Numbered from the stretch's first letter, positions 48,727-58,994 are shown. The stretch is DNA of 64,000 nucleotides from Rickettsiaceae bacterium (GCA_023301685.1 JALZUG010000013.1:1-64000), one strand, 5' to 3'. Notes: generated by a model from the letters alone, not told the origin. A program made the numbers and translations.

Positions 48727-49812
48727 ATGAAAAAGTCTAAAGTTTTTCCGAAAGTTCTTTTTGCTATTGTATTGTTTGTATCTTTAGGAGCTGCATTTGG
48801 TCTGACAAAACCGATAGAGCGTAAACTCAACAAAATGCAATTCAAGTCTGAACTTTTAAAAGCAGAAGAAAAGAATTTGCAAATCCAGAAGCTGAATGAC
48901 AACTTCACAGAGCAAAAATCTGTAAAATTTGCAAGAGATGGAATAGACAATATTGCCTATGTTACGATGGTTAAAGATGAGGATGATATTATTTATGAAA
49001 ATTTAGTTTGGCATTTTTGTATCGGGTTTCGTAAATTTGTGATTGTTGATAATAATTCAACAGATGGTACAAGAGTGCTGATAGAAAAGTTTAAGAAACA
49101 AGTTGAAAATAAGGCAATAGTAGTAATAGTTGATGATCCACTAGTAGAATATATTCAGAGCAAAATTATGACTGGAGCAATGAGATTTGCTCACAGTGTA
49201 TGGCCTGATTTAGACTGGGTTTTTCCTGTTGATGCAGATGAGTTCTGGTATCCTAATGTCAGATTACAGGATATTCTTTCTAAGATTCCAGATAGTCAAG
49301 AGGTTATCTTAACTCTCCAACACAATCATGTACCAGTAGAAGAATTTCAAGATAATAAGAAACATGGAGTTTTTTATAAAAATTTGAACTTTCGACTAAA
49401 AGATTTATCTGGTGGTTTTGGTAAGATAGCTGTCAGACCAGGTGTTGATGTTATAATTTCTCAAGGAAATCATTCAGCAAGGACCATAATGCATAATAGA
49501 GGTCTGAAATATGTGGCTGGAAATGAGATAGGATTAGATATGCGCCATTTTCAAATGCGATCAGTTTTCCAAGTTGAGAAGAAATATTGGAATGGAGCTA
49601 AAGCAAATATCAGAGCGCAAAAGCTAGGATTGATAAATAAAAATTCTGGCGTGCATTGGACGGCATTTAAGAAAGAAGTTGACAAAAAAGGATTGAGGCA
49701 ATCTGCGATTGATAGATTTAATAGTTATACTAAGTCAAAAAAGATATGTGTTGATGACCCTCTTCCAATGGAGCAAGCGTTTGAATTATTCAACGAATTA
49801 ATTGCTCAATAA
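48727..49812 (+). CDS. Family 2-like glycosyltransferase with membrane anchor
   Basis: Glycosyltransferase of GT-A fold (DUF23/GT92-like, Glyco_tranf_2_4). The 361-residue protein has an N-terminal membrane helix (about 8-26), then YVTMVKDEDDIIYENLVWH, VDNNSTDGT, the DXD-type site VDADEFWYP and a C-terminal helical part. It starts at ATG 48727; a TTG at 48679 is upstream in frame but overlaps the end region of the tRNA spacing and lacks support. It may glycosylate a surface molecule. Not adjacent to other glycan genes. Confidence 0.8.
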   Translation: MKKSKVFPKVLFAIVLFVSLGAAFGLTKPIERKLNKMQFKSELLKAEEKNLQIQKLNDNFTEQKSVKFARDGIDNIAYVTMVKDEDDIIYENLVWHFCIGFRKFVIVDNNSTDGTRVLIEKFKKQVENKAIVVIVDDPLVEYIQSKIMTGAMRFAHSVWPDLDWVFPVDADEFWYPNVRLQDILSKIPDSQEVILTLQHNHVPVEEFQDNKKHGVFYKNLNFRLKDLSGGFGKIAVRPGVDVIISQGNHSARTIMHNRGLKYVAGNEIGLDMRHFQMRSVFQVEKKYWNGAKANIRAQKLGLINKNSGVHWTAFKKEVDKKGLRQSAIDRFNSYTKSKKICVDDPLPMEQAFELFNELIAQ

Positions 49813-49844
49813 AAGTTTCTCTTTTTGATTAAACCAGTAGAAAT

Positions 49845-51176
49845 CTATTGGTTTAATCTATCTATAATTTCTTTGCGTGATAAAAGAGGGAGTAAGTTCT
49901 TTAGTTCCGGCCCGCTGCTTTTTCCGGTTAATGCTAGGCGTAGAGGCATAAATAATTCTTTGCCTTTCTTGCCGCTGTGAGAAGCGATTGCTTTTGTCCA
50001 TTCTTTCCAAGTTGTGTCGGTTATTTTTTCTGGAAGATGTTCAGCTGCAATAGACAATAGATCTTGATCTAGACCATTAGCTTTCTCTGGATTATGACAG
50101 ATCTGCCACCACTCCTTAATATCAGATAGTTTTGAGAGATTTGGTCTTATTGCCAGCCAAAATTTTTCGCCAACATTTTCTAAATTATTTACTTTTAAGT
50201 ATTCAGCAATATCTGAATACTCGTATGTAATAACAATTTTATGATTTAATAGTTCAAGCTCTTCTGGCATATATGTAGTAGGGCTTTTTGAATAAGTGCT
50301 TATATCAAAATCATTAACTAGATCCTGTATAGTTTTGTACCCATGAACTGTATTTGATGAACCGATCAGCCCAAGAAAGCTATTAATCGTCATTGGTTCA
50401 ATATTTTCAATATCACGCAATTGTGAGATTTCAAACCCTCCTATGCGCTTGGATATTTTATCATCTTTTGATTTTACCAAACTTAAATGACCAAAAGCTG
50501 GTGCAGTAGCGTCCATTGCTTCAAACATTTGGATTTGAATTGCAGTATTACTAACGTGATCTTCACCTCTAATTACATGTGAGATTTTATATTCAATATC
50601 ATCAATAGTAGAGCAGAGCATATAAGTCATTGTACCATCTGCTCGGATAATTACTGGATCGCTTAACTTTACTCCTTGATATTTAATTTCACCTTTGATT
50701 ATATCTTCCCAATGAATTTCTGCATCATTGATTAAGAATCTATAATGTGGGTTCCTTCCCTGGTCTTCATATTGTTTGATTTGCTCGTCAGTAAGTTTTA
50801 GCGCCGCTCTATCGTATATTGGCGGAAGTCCGCGTGATAATTGTAGCTTTCTTTTTATATCGAGCTCTTCGGGAGTTTCATAGCAAGGATACAAGCGTCC
50901 TTTTTTAATCAATTCTTGTTTGGCTTGTTCATATTTTTCAAGTCTGCTAAGTTGGTTGAAGCTACTATCCCATTTCAATCCTAACCATTTAAGATCTTCG
51001 ATTATAGCATCTTTATACTCATCACGGCTTCGGGCTAAATCTGTATCATCCATTCTTAAAATAAACTCACCACCATGTTTTTTTGTATAAAGCCAATTAA
51101 TTAATGCAGTTCTAACATTTCCTATATGTAGTTTGCCAGTAGGCGATGGAGCAAATCTTGTAATTATTTTTGTCAT
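49845..51176 (-). CDS. gltX: Glutamyl-tRNA synthetase
   Basis: Class I synthetase charging tRNA-Glu (and, in organisms with GatCAB, possibly tRNA-Gln). The 443-residue protein has the HIGH region [15 protein letters not shown] near residue 9-23, and the KMSKS loop reads KISKR ([11 protein letters not shown]). The zinc-binding Cys cluster of some bacterial enzymes is absent. Rickettsiales usually have two GltX copies; this is one. A hairpin at 49827-49858 overlaps the stop. Confidence 0.95.
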   Translation of the reverse strand: MTKIITRFAPSPTGKLHIGNVRTALINWLYTKKHGGEFILRMDDTDLARSRDEYKDAIIEDLKWLGLKWDSSFNQLSRLEKYEQAKQELIKKGRLYPCYETPEELDIKRKLQLSRGLPPIYDRAALKLTDEQIKQYEDQGRNPHYRFLINDAEIHWEDIIKGEIKYQGVKLSDPVIIRADGTMTYMLCSTIDDIEYKISHVIRGEDHVSNTAIQIQMFEAMDATAPAFGHLSLVKSKDDKISKRIGGFEISQLRDIENIEPMTINSFLGLIGSSNTVHGYKTIQDLVNDFDISTYSKSPTTYMPEELELLNHKIVITYEYSDIAEYLKVNNLENVGEKFWLAIRPNLSKLSDIKEWWQICHNPEKANGLDQDLLSIAAEHLPEKITDTTWKEWTKAIASHSGKKGKELFMPLRLALTGKSSGPELKNLLPLLSRKEIIDRLNQ

Positions 51177-51310
51177 ATTAAATTTGATTTTAGAACCAAT
51201 TATTGGCCTTGCTTATTGAAAAAGCATATAATATCATATATCTTCGAATCCAGCAAGAGCTAGGCGGAAAAACTTGTTTATTAAAAAATTTTTTCATAAA
51301 AAATAACTTT

Positions 51311-51326
51311 TGGCACGCTTTATGCA
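51311..51326 (+). promoter_or_regulatory. Sigma-54 type (-24/-12) promoter before the flgE-like gene
   Basis: TGGCACGCTTTATGCA matches the sigma-54 consensus TGGCACG-N4-TTGCA at all fixed positions except one T to A. GG is at 51312-51313 and GC at 51324-51325, the required 12-base spacing. Transcription would start near 51337, about 50 bases before the ATG. Upstream enhancer sites cannot be identified by eye. Confidence 0.7.
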
Positions 51327-51388
51327 CCTATAGCCTCATTACGGCAATTTATTGCTAAATATTTTATTTATTTTTGGAGTTTAAAATT

Positions 51389-54382
51389 ATGTCTAAGACC
51401 ACGGTAACAATGTATAGTAAAGCCAATGATACTCCTGCAAATAATATTGCAGCGAAAGAATCTTGGGGACACAAAAAGCGTGAGAATTTATTTATTAATT
51501 CATTTGTTGGAACAACCACAGGCGGTGTTTCTTATGTTAATAGTAGAACAAGAGCTACAAATGACTTACAAGGTACAATTGTAAATACAGGTGTTGTATC
51601 TGATATTGGTATAGATGGTGCAGGTCTACTTGCTGTTGCAGATTCTCCAGGAGGTGTTGTTAAATACACGAGACGTGGTGATTTCAGACAAGATGAACTA
51701 GGTTATTGGAAAAATGGCGCTGATCAACTTCTAAAAGCTTGGAAGCTTGACGGCCAGGGTAATCGTCCACAAAATGCATCACTACTTTCAAGTCTAGAAG
51801 CAGTAAACTTCGCTAACACTAAAGGTCTTCCAGTTAAGACAAGTGTGATTTCAATAGCAATGAATCTTAATTCTGATCAAAAAGCATTAAGAGGTCCAGG
51901 ACCTGAAAATGGTTTTGTGATGCAACGTTCAGGAAATAACAAGACTACTAAAGCAGCAGATATATTATTGCCTGATCAAATTGGTACTAGAGCACTTAGA
52001 TTAGGTGATGCATTTACCTTCACGTCAAGTGGTGGTGATGGTCCTAAAACTGTGACTTATGGCGGCATTACTTCAGGTAATAAGGCTTCAAATGCTACGC
52101 CTGTATTTGGAGCAGCATCTGCAAGTGCAACGTTTGCATTTGGGGCAGTTGCAGGTCCAGGTATACTAGTTGATGGCCAACAACTTAGAATTAGTGTGCA
52201 AGGTGGTGCTTCATATACTTTTACAGCAATGTCTGGTCAACCAACTGGAACTAATTTTAACTCTATACAAAGTCTTGCAAATGCAATTAACAAAATTAGT
52301 GTATTAAGTGCAAGAGTAGTAGATGATAGACTATATATTGCTCCTAAAGATGCAAGTAAAGGTTTAACATACCAAAATGTTGGTGGAGGCACTGACATTG
52401 TTAATTCATTGGGTATAAGAAATTTAGCGCCAGCTGCTGCAAATGAAAACAGATTTAATAGTATTCGTACACTCCGAGATGCAGTAAATACAAATCAATC
52501 TACTGATTCATTATTAGCAACAATTGAGGCGGGAGATAACATAAAAATAACTTCATTACTTTCTACTTCGTCACTTAGAATTGATAGTAACCAGGTTGAT
52601 GGAAATAGAATTTCAAGAGCAATTACTAATCCAACTAACAATCCAGCTGGGGGTGGTTCAGTCTTTATTGAAGCTAGAAATAGCGGCTTACAAGCAGGAG
52701 ATATAGTTAGAATTGCTAATATGGCTGATGCTAGAATTCCGGATGCGGTTTATTCAGTAGGAACAGCTACTGCAAATGGATTTACAATTAGTATTACTGG
52801 TGGTGGTGCTGCTTATGTAATGGCTAATGCAGATTTGGTTGTCCCAGCTAATGCTACTTGGCAAATTGCAGCAGGTATAAAGAACCCTGTTCAAGCAGGG
52901 AATATAACTCAGGCTTCGGCTGGTGGTGATATAAGGGTTAATTTAGTTGGTCATGGTCTTATTAATAATGATATTATTTACACGGATGGAGGTGTTTTTG
53001 ACCTTAATATTGCAAACGTTGGTGGTGGTGGTATAGCGAATAAAACCATTACTCTTCCTGCGGGTTATTATGCAGTTGCAAATGCTGGAGGAGGAAATGA
53101 TTTTGATCTTACGCCAACAAATGTAGCTGGTGCTGGTGCTGGTGGTGGTGGAGCTGGACTAAATTTTAGAAAAATTGGTAATAACGCTGCTGGTGTAGCT
53201 GGAGACTTTGACACTACTGTATTTACAACTGGTGCTGGTGTTGGTTCTACATTAGTGAATTACCATATAGGAAGTGGTAATCATGGATATGTAGTTGGAG
53301 GCAATATAAGATTCCAAGATGTAGGTGGTATTTTTGATGGTATTACTCTTGTAAATAATACGGATTATACTATTACTTCTACTGCTGGAGGTGTTATTAC
53401 ATTTGATGTGGCAGGTACTGGTGCAGGAGCTACTCTAGCTGGTGGTCAGGGTGCACTTTTATCTGCCCCGCATAATGCTAGAATAAGTAATCATTCAAGA
53501 TTATTTGAATATTTTGGATTAGATCCAGAAAAAGATTCTAGTAATGCAGCTAATGCTAATCCGCTTTTTGATATAACATATAATCCAACGGATATTGATA
53601 AAAACTTAACTGGTGGAAATTTTGTTTCAACTGAAACATTTTCTCATCCAGTGACTGTATATAACAGTAAAGGTTCGACCTCAACACTGATTCTGCATTT
53701 TGCAAAATTAGAAAATAATAAGTGGGCAGTTGAGCTTGCAGCACAGGCAGATGAGAATGGTATATTCAACATTGATGGTCTTGCTGCGCCAAATGGTCTT
53801 GTTAAATATGGTACTATCTCATTTAATCAAGATGGTACTCTTAATGTGGGGAGTATTGAAGGCTTCAATGAAGCAGTTGCAATAAATTGGACTGATGGTA
53901 GTGAACCAAGTTCTATTACTATTGACTTTCCAAATGAGCTTAGTGAAATTAAGACAGGGAATGTGAGCCAGGTGAAGAATCCTAATAATGTTGAGATTGT
54001 TCAGAGTGATGGGCAGTCTGCTGGGACTCTTCTAAAGCTTGAAGTTGATCCGCAAGGATTCATTATCGGTACATTTGATAGTGGTGAGACTCGTAAACTA
54101 TACCAAGTACCTATTGCTATATTTGCGAACGTAAATGGTCTTGTTGCTGGTGCTAATGGAACGTTTGAGATAAGCCGCGAATCTGGTGAGCTTCTATTAA
54201 AGCAAGCTGGTGTTGGTGGAGCAGGTAGAACTCTCGGTGGTGTTCTTGAGGCTTCAAACGTAGATACAACAGAAGAATTACTGAAAGTTCAAGAGCTAAG
54301 TAACACAATTCGTGCAAATGCAAGAGTTGCTGCTACTGAATTTAAGAATATTTCAACAATACTTAATGAGTTGAATCAGTAA
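51389..54382 (+). CDS. flgE: Very large flagellar hook protein FlgE-like
   Basis: FlgE forms the flagellar hook. This 997-residue protein has FlgE features at both ends: early VSYVNSRTRATNDLQGTIV...GIDGAGLLAV and YTRRGDFRQDELGYW, and late TFSHPVTVYNSKGS, GFIIGTFDSGETRKLYQVPIA, GVLEASNVDTTEELLKVQ...ANARV at the C-terminal D0 helix. Typical FlgE is 400-600 residues. Here the usual N-terminal D0 helix (GLNA...NNIANVNTTGY) is reduced to NNIAAKESWG, and a Gly/Ala-rich insertion of about 500 residues (180-690) contains three degenerate repeats that begin N/GHG-L/Y..G-D/N.I. Start taken at ATG 51389 with GGAG upstream. No other flagellar gene is near. Confidence 0.85.
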   Translation: MSKTTVTMYSKANDTPANNIAAKESWGHKKRENLFINSFVGTTTGGVSYVNSRTRATNDLQGTIVNTGVVSDIGIDGAGLLAVADSPGGVVKYTRRGDFRQDELGYWKNGADQLLKAWKLDGQGNRPQNASLLSSLEAVNFANTKGLPVKTSVISIAMNLNSDQKALRGPGPENGFVMQRSGNNKTTKAADILLPDQIGTRALRLGDAFTFTSSGGDGPKTVTYGGITSGNKASNATPVFGAASASATFAFGAVAGPGILVDGQQLRISVQGGASYTFTAMSGQPTGTNFNSIQSLANAINKISVLSARVVDDRLYIAPKDASKGLTYQNVGGGTDIVNSLGIRNLAPAAANENRFNSIRTLRDAVNTNQSTDSLLATIEAGDNIKITSLLSTSSLRIDSNQVDGNRISRAITNPTNNPAGGGSVFIEARNSGLQAGDIVRIANMADARIPDAVYSVGTATANGFTISITGGGAAYVMANADLVVPANATWQIAAGIKNPVQAGNITQASAGGDIRVNLVGHGLINNDIIYTDGGVFDLNIANVGGGGIANKTITLPAGYYAVANAGGGNDFDLTPTNVAGAGAGGGGAGLNFRKIGNNAAGVAGDFDTTVFTTGAGVGSTLVNYHIGSGNHGYVVGGNIRFQDVGGIFDGITLVNNTDYTITSTAGGVITFDVAGTGAGATLAGGQGALLSAPHNARISNHSRLFEYFGLDPEKDSSNAANANPLFDITYNPTDIDKNLTGGNFVSTETFSHPVTVYNSKGSTSTLILHFAKLENNKWAVELAAQADENGIFNIDGLAAPNGLVKYGTISFNQDGTLNVGSIEGFNEAVAINWTDGSEPSSITIDFPNELSEIKTGNVSQVKNPNNVEIVQSDGQSAGTLLKLEVDPQGFIIGTFDSGETRKLYQVPIAIFANVNGLVAGANGTFEISRESGELLLKQAGVGGAGRTLGGVLEASNVDTTEELLKVQELSNTIRANARVAATEFKNISTILNELNQ

Positions 54383-54407
54383 TATAATACCTAATTTTAG
54401 TTTAATT

Positions 54408-54443
54408 AAAAGGCTTAGCAGAAAGTTCTGCTAAGCCTTTTTT
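54408..54443 (+). terminator. Rho-independent terminator after flgE
   Basis: Stem AAAAGGCTTAGCAG (54408-54421) with CTGCTAAGCCTTTT (54428-54441), loop of 6, then T-run. 26 bp after the flgE stop. Confidence 0.92.
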
Positions 54444-54680
54444 ATTGGTTTTAAGTTTTGCTCTAGGGGTGCATGTCTAAATGCATTCTTACTAAGCTAA
54501 TAACTAGAATGACAATGGTAGTAATTCCTTTCTGCTAAGTGAGAATGCACTGGCTAGTTATATTCCAAGCGCACCTACATCCTCCCGGCGATACATCATT
54601 TCAAAGCTCATGTCCTTGTAATATATATCATTCAATAGATTTCTGAATAACTTCATTCCTCGTAAGTAACGAAGTCATTC

Positions 54681-55110
54681 GTCATCGCGAGCGATAGCGC
54701 GGCGATCCAGTGTTTCAAAATATGTTTTTTGGAGTATTAGTTACTGGATTGCCGCGTCGCTCCGCTTCTCGCAATGACGAAATGCTAGTTTGTTCCGTGC
54801 GAATGACCAAGCCGTCATCGTGAACGTTAGTATGGCGGCCCAGTGTTTCAAAGTATATATTTTTGGAGTATTAGTTACTGGATTGCCGCGCCGCTCAGCT
54901 TCTCGCAATGACGAAATGCTAGTTTGTTCCGTGCGAATGACCAAGCCGTCATCGTGAACGTTAGTATGGTGGCCCAGTGTTTCAAAATATATTTTTTGGA
55001 GTATTATTACTGGATTGCCGTGTCGCTCCGCTTCTCGCAATGACGAAATGCTAGTTTGTTCCGTGCGAATGACCAAGCCGTCACCTGTGAACGACAGCGC
55101 GGCGATCCAT
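54681..55110. repeat. Tandem array of ~133-bp palindromic element units
   Basis: In the 754-bp gap between flgE and ileS. Units start at 54681, 54814, 54948 and (partial) 55080, spaced 133, 134 and 132 bp. Each has the left core GTCATCG(C/T)GA(G/A)CG, the linker CAGTGTTTCAAA...TTTTTGGAGTATTA, the right half TGGATTGCCG...CTTCTCGCAATGAC and a tail GAAATGCTAGTTTGTTCCGTG. The first 240 bp of the gap hold the terminator and unremarkable AT-rich DNA. The minus-strand frame through the array is not a gene. Confidence 0.92.
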
Positions 55111-55136
55111 TATCCATTTATAGTATCTAATAATAT

Positions 55137-58100
55137 CTATATCTTCTTTATAGAAATCTCAAGCATATGATCAAGTAGTGGAGCTTGAGTACTAAAATCA
55201 GCTTTTCCAATAGAAGATATCATGCTTAATGTTTGTGAGCAGATTAATTCTGAATGATCTGCTAAGACATCTTTTAGATCTAATCCAGATTTTAGTTCAA
55301 GCTCAATTCGGTCAGACACATCAAACTCGGCATCTTTTCGCGCTTGTTGAACTAACCTGATAATATCTCTAGCGATTCCTTCATTTTCTAATTCCTTAGA
55401 AATGCTAAGATCAAGCCATATCATTCCTTGATTACTTGATAATGGTTTTGCACCTTGCTCGGCTCTTGGAACCAGCACTAATGAATATTCCTCAGGTAAT
55501 AGTTTTTCATCGGCAATTGTTAGATCACTTCCATCAAATTTCCATTCTCCTTGCTTAGATAGTTTGATTATATCTTTCATTTTTTGCGGAAGACGCTTAC
55601 CAAGAATAGGGAAGTTAATTGATAGCTTTTTGTCAGCATTATTTACTAAATCATTATCATAAATTATTGATTTTATGTTAATTTCATCCTTTATAAGATC
55701 ATCAAATTTTTTGAAATCATCACTTTGCTCTGTAATGATTTTAAGTGTTGATAATGGCTGACGAACTCTGATATTTTCAGCACTTCTAATAAATAGAGCC
55801 GTACTGCAAATATCTTGTACATGATCCATAGTACTAACTAATTTTTTATCAATTTTAATTTCGTCTAATACAGGAAAATCTGTTAAATGTACACTTGCAT
55901 TATTTTTTGTACCATCTGTTAGTCCAAGATATATGTGTTCAGAAATTAAAGGTAGAAGTGAAGATATAGCTCTGCTCATTACTTCAAGACAAGTATATAA
56001 AGTATTATACGCTGCTACTTTATCTTGGTCTTTTTCCGACTTCCAGAAGCGACTACGGCTTCTTCTGATATACCAATTATTTAATATTTCAAAGAAATCT
56101 GATATTGCGTTATATGCAGACTGGCTATCAAATGCATCCATATTTGTTTCTATAGATGCTACTGCTAGCTTTAGTTTAGACAAAATATATTGATCTAATA
56201 TATTCTCTGATTTGTATGAAATTTTTGCCTTAATTGAATCACTATTTGCATAAAGGCAGAAAAAATTATATGCATTCCAGATTGGCTTAATAAATAAACG
56301 CAAACTATCAAAGACCATCTTGCCTTCTTTGTCGATAAGTAGTTCTTGTCCTCTGACTACTGTTGAAGAAAGCATAGTTACCCGCAGCGCATCTGAGCCA
56401 TATTTCTCAAATGTTTCAAGAGGGTCTGCATAGTTATTCAATCGTTTAGATAGTTTTTGCCCAGTTGCATCTAAAATTACTCCATGACAAATACAATTTA
56501 AGAATGGAGGGCGATCGAATAGGGCTGTAGAAAGCACCATTAATGTATAGAACCATCCGCGAGTTTGTGCTGAATATTCAACAATGAAATCAGCTGGGAA
56601 GTGATTTTCGAACCATTCTTTATTTTCAAACGGGTAGTGTGCTTGACCATATGGCATAGAACCACTCTCAAACCAACAGTCAAATACATCTGAAACTCTA
56701 CGCATCATCGATTTACCTGTCGGGTCATCTGGATTTGGGCGCACTAAGTCATCAATATACGGTTTATGTAGATCATCAACTTTTACACCAAAATCTTCTT
56801 CAAGTTCTGCAATTGACCCATAAACATCTATGCGCGGATATTTCGGATCATCAGACTGCCAAACTGGAATTGGAGTACCCCAGAATCTATTACGACTTAT
56901 CGACCAATCCCTAGCATTTTCTAACCATTTTCCAAATAAGCCATCCTTAACATTGCCCGGTATCCAATTGATTTTTTGGTTTAGTTCAACCATGCGATCT
57001 TTGAAAGCAGTAACTTTTACATACCACGATGGTACGGCTTTATATATGAGTGGAGTATCAGTTCTCCAGCAATGTGGATAGTTGTGAATATATTGTTCGG
57101 TCTTGATCCAGTTGCCTTTTTCTTTTAATTTAATAATGATTGGATCATTTGCATCAAAAACTTGCAAACCTTCAAAATCCGGCACTTCACTAGTGAATTT
57201 ACCAGCATTATCAACTGGGCACACAATTTCTATTCCTTCTTCCTGGCAAACAATCTGATCATCTTCACCAAAACCAGGTGCCATATGCACGATACCAGTA
57301 CCATCTCCTTCAACAACAAAATCAGCTGTAAAAATTTTAAAAGCATTTTGATGATCTTTAAAATAATCGAATAGTGGTGTATAAGAATGTTTTGCTAGAG
57401 TATGACCTTTGATGGTCATGATTTTTGTATCTTCAGTGATATCTAGTTCTTTTGCATATGATTTTAGAGCGAATTTTCCAACTATATAGCATATACTATC
57501 TTTAACTATACATGCATAATCTATATCTGAGCCAACGGCTAGTGCTAGATTTGATGGTAGTGTCCATGGGGTAGTAGTCCATGCCATGATTCTATATTCG
57601 CTACAATTTTCTGGAGCACCAACCGGAGGGCTATCCATTTTAAATGAAACAGTAACAGCTTTGTCGGCTCTTTCTCTGTATGAATTATCTAATCTTGTTT
57701 CAAAGTTTGATAAAGGGGTTTCGCAGGCCCAAGAGTAGGGCATAACTCGCATTGATTCGTAGATAAGACCTTTTTTATAGAGTTCTTTAAATGCCCATAG
57801 GACAGACTCCATAAAACTCTTATCCATGGTTTTATATGAGTTTTCAAAATCTACCCAGCGAGCTTGTCTCTTTACATATTCTTCCCAGTTATGTGAGTAT
57901 TTCATAACAGAATTGCGGCAATGATCATTAAATTTATCAATGCCATATTCAGTGATTGCTATTCTTCCTGAGAAGCCAAGTTCTTTTTCAGTACCCATTT
58001 CGGCTGGTAATCCATGACAATCCCAGCCAAATCTTCTTTCAACTTTCTTGCCTTTTGTGGTTTGATATCTGGCGTAAGCATCTTTAACAAAACCAGTTAG

Positions 58101-58307
58101 CAAGTGTCCATAGTGAGGTAGGCCATTGGCAAATGGAGGTCCATCATAAAAAATGAACTCATTATTTTTTGAGTCTTTAGTTGCAGCTCTTGTCTCTATA
58201 GATTTCTGAAAAATCTGATTCTCTTCCCAGTATTTTAGAATTTCATTTTCAATTTCTGGAAATTCAACATTGGATTTCACTTCAGGGTAATGTTTTTGAT
58301 CTGTCAT
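55137..58307 (-). CDS. ileS: Isoleucyl-tRNA synthetase
   Basis: Charges tRNA-Ile, with editing. The 1056-residue protein has the HIGH variant HYGHLLTG, the CP1 editing domain (about 190-410), PVWQSDDPKYPRIDVYGS zinc-free region and KLSKRLNN as KMSKS variant (KLSKR). The long, eukaryote-like type of IleS is usual in Rickettsiales and is the type resistant to mupirocin in other bacteria. It is downstream of coq9 (50-bp gap). Its cognate tRNA-Ile is at 48.6 kb. Confidence 0.97.
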   Translation of the reverse strand: MTDQKHYPEVKSNVEFPEIENEILKYWEENQIFQKSIETRAATKDSKNNEFIFYDGPPFANGLPHYGHLLTGFVKDAYARYQTTKGKKVERRFGWDCHGLPAEMGTEKELGFSGRIAITEYGIDKFNDHCRNSVMKYSHNWEEYVKRQARWVDFENSYKTMDKSFMESVLWAFKELYKKGLIYESMRVMPYSWACETPLSNFETRLDNSYRERADKAVTVSFKMDSPPVGAPENCSEYRIMAWTTTPWTLPSNLALAVGSDIDYACIVKDSICYIVGKFALKSYAKELDITEDTKIMTIKGHTLAKHSYTPLFDYFKDHQNAFKIFTADFVVEGDGTGIVHMAPGFGEDDQIVCQEEGIEIVCPVDNAGKFTSEVPDFEGLQVFDANDPIIIKLKEKGNWIKTEQYIHNYPHCWRTDTPLIYKAVPSWYVKVTAFKDRMVELNQKINWIPGNVKDGLFGKWLENARDWSISRNRFWGTPIPVWQSDDPKYPRIDVYGSIAELEEDFGVKVDDLHKPYIDDLVRPNPDDPTGKSMMRRVSDVFDCWFESGSMPYGQAHYPFENKEWFENHFPADFIVEYSAQTRGWFYTLMVLSTALFDRPPFLNCICHGVILDATGQKLSKRLNNYADPLETFEKYGSDALRVTMLSSTVVRGQELLIDKEGKMVFDSLRLFIKPIWNAYNFFCLYANSDSIKAKISYKSENILDQYILSKLKLAVASIETNMDAFDSQSAYNAISDFFEILNNWYIRRSRSRFWKSEKDQDKVAAYNTLYTCLEVMSRAISSLLPLISEHIYLGLTDGTKNNASVHLTDFPVLDEIKIDKKLVSTMDHVQDICSTALFIRSAENIRVRQPLSTLKIITEQSDDFKKFDDLIKDEINIKSIIYDNDLVNNADKKLSINFPILGKRLPQKMKDIIKLSKQGEWKFDGSDLTIADEKLLPEEYSLVLVPRAEQGAKPLSSNQGMIWLDLSISKELENEGIARDIIRLVQQARKDAEFDVSDRIELELKSGLDLKDVLADHSELICSQTLSMISSIGKADFSTQAPLLDHMLEISIKKI

Positions 58308-58357
58308 GGTTTGTTTTTAAAGTTTATATAAATCTATATTTAGTACTGCCGGCAAAA

Positions 58358-58975
58358 TTATGAGAAAAGTCTCAATATTGGTATATCTTCCATTTTGGGC
58401 AAATTCACACGGTTCTTAAAACTAGCAATATTGATAATATTATCAAGTGCATTTTTAATGAATTCCTTAGTTTTTTCATGATCCTTGGAATTATCTGCAA
58501 CATAAAATGTTTTTGCAGATAAATATACTGGCAGTAATAAGCCTCTTTTTGTATAGTAATTAAAGTCAGTTGATTTATCTCCAGCATATTTCCATATAAG
58601 ATCACAGGTCTGGCAAGCACTCTCATTACCAGCTATGATATTTGTTGGAACCAGAAAAAAACTACTATTTTTCAATGTAACATTCTTGGGAACAAGATTT
58701 ATAATTCTTGTTTCTAAAGCTAAAGCAATTTGTTCTCTGATTTTTTTAGGTTTCTCGATTTTTTCAAGAGCAGCAAGCATTTCAGTATCTAACCAGTTTT
58801 CAAACTCCTGAATCAACTGAGTTTGTCCATTTGGAAATAAAAGTTTATGATAGTTAGTCTCTAGGTTACTTTGCTTTTCAGCTTCGTTTATTAGTTCAAT
58901 AGACCAATGCATCGAATTAAGTAGCTTACAGAGTTTTTTAAACAAAGTGATTTTTTTAGTCTCCTGATTATTCAT
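58358..58975 (-). CDS. COQ9-family ubiquinone biosynthesis protein
   Basis: Lipid-binding accessory protein of ubiquinone synthesis; in mitochondria COQ9 presents substrates to COQ7. The 205-residue protein carries the family block KYAGDKSTDFNYYTKRGLLLPVY, SAKTFYVADNS and the final FIKNALDNI. Together with ubiG and the polyprenyl synthase it supports a working quinone pathway. Upstream of ileS on the same strand and divergent from rpsU. Confidence 0.9.
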   Translation of the reverse strand: MNNQETKKITLFKKLCKLLNSMHWSIELINEAEKQSNLETNYHKLLFPNGQTQLIQEFENWLDTEMLAALEKIEKPKKIREQIALALETRIINLVPKNVTLKNSSFFLVPTNIIAGNESACQTCDLIWKYAGDKSTDFNYYTKRGLLLPVYLSAKTFYVADNSKDHEKTKEFIKNALDNIINIASFKNRVNLPKMEDIPILRLFS

Positions 58976-58994
58976 AGAGTTTCAACCTTTTTTC

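Noticed and set aside
49827-49858. Hairpin at the end of gltX as terminator
   Set aside because: Stem of about 14 bp is real, but the loop is only 2-4 bases, neither strand has a T-run after it, and it includes the gltX stop.
54741-55076. Minus-strand reading frame with repeated peptide SLREAERxGNP
   Set aside because: It is a translation of the tandem DNA repeat; the peptide repetition comes from the 133-bp DNA unit and there is no ribosome site or family match.
54681-55110. Possible CRISPR array
   Set aside because: Units are about 133 bp and nearly identical along their whole length; there are no variable spacers and no cas genes.
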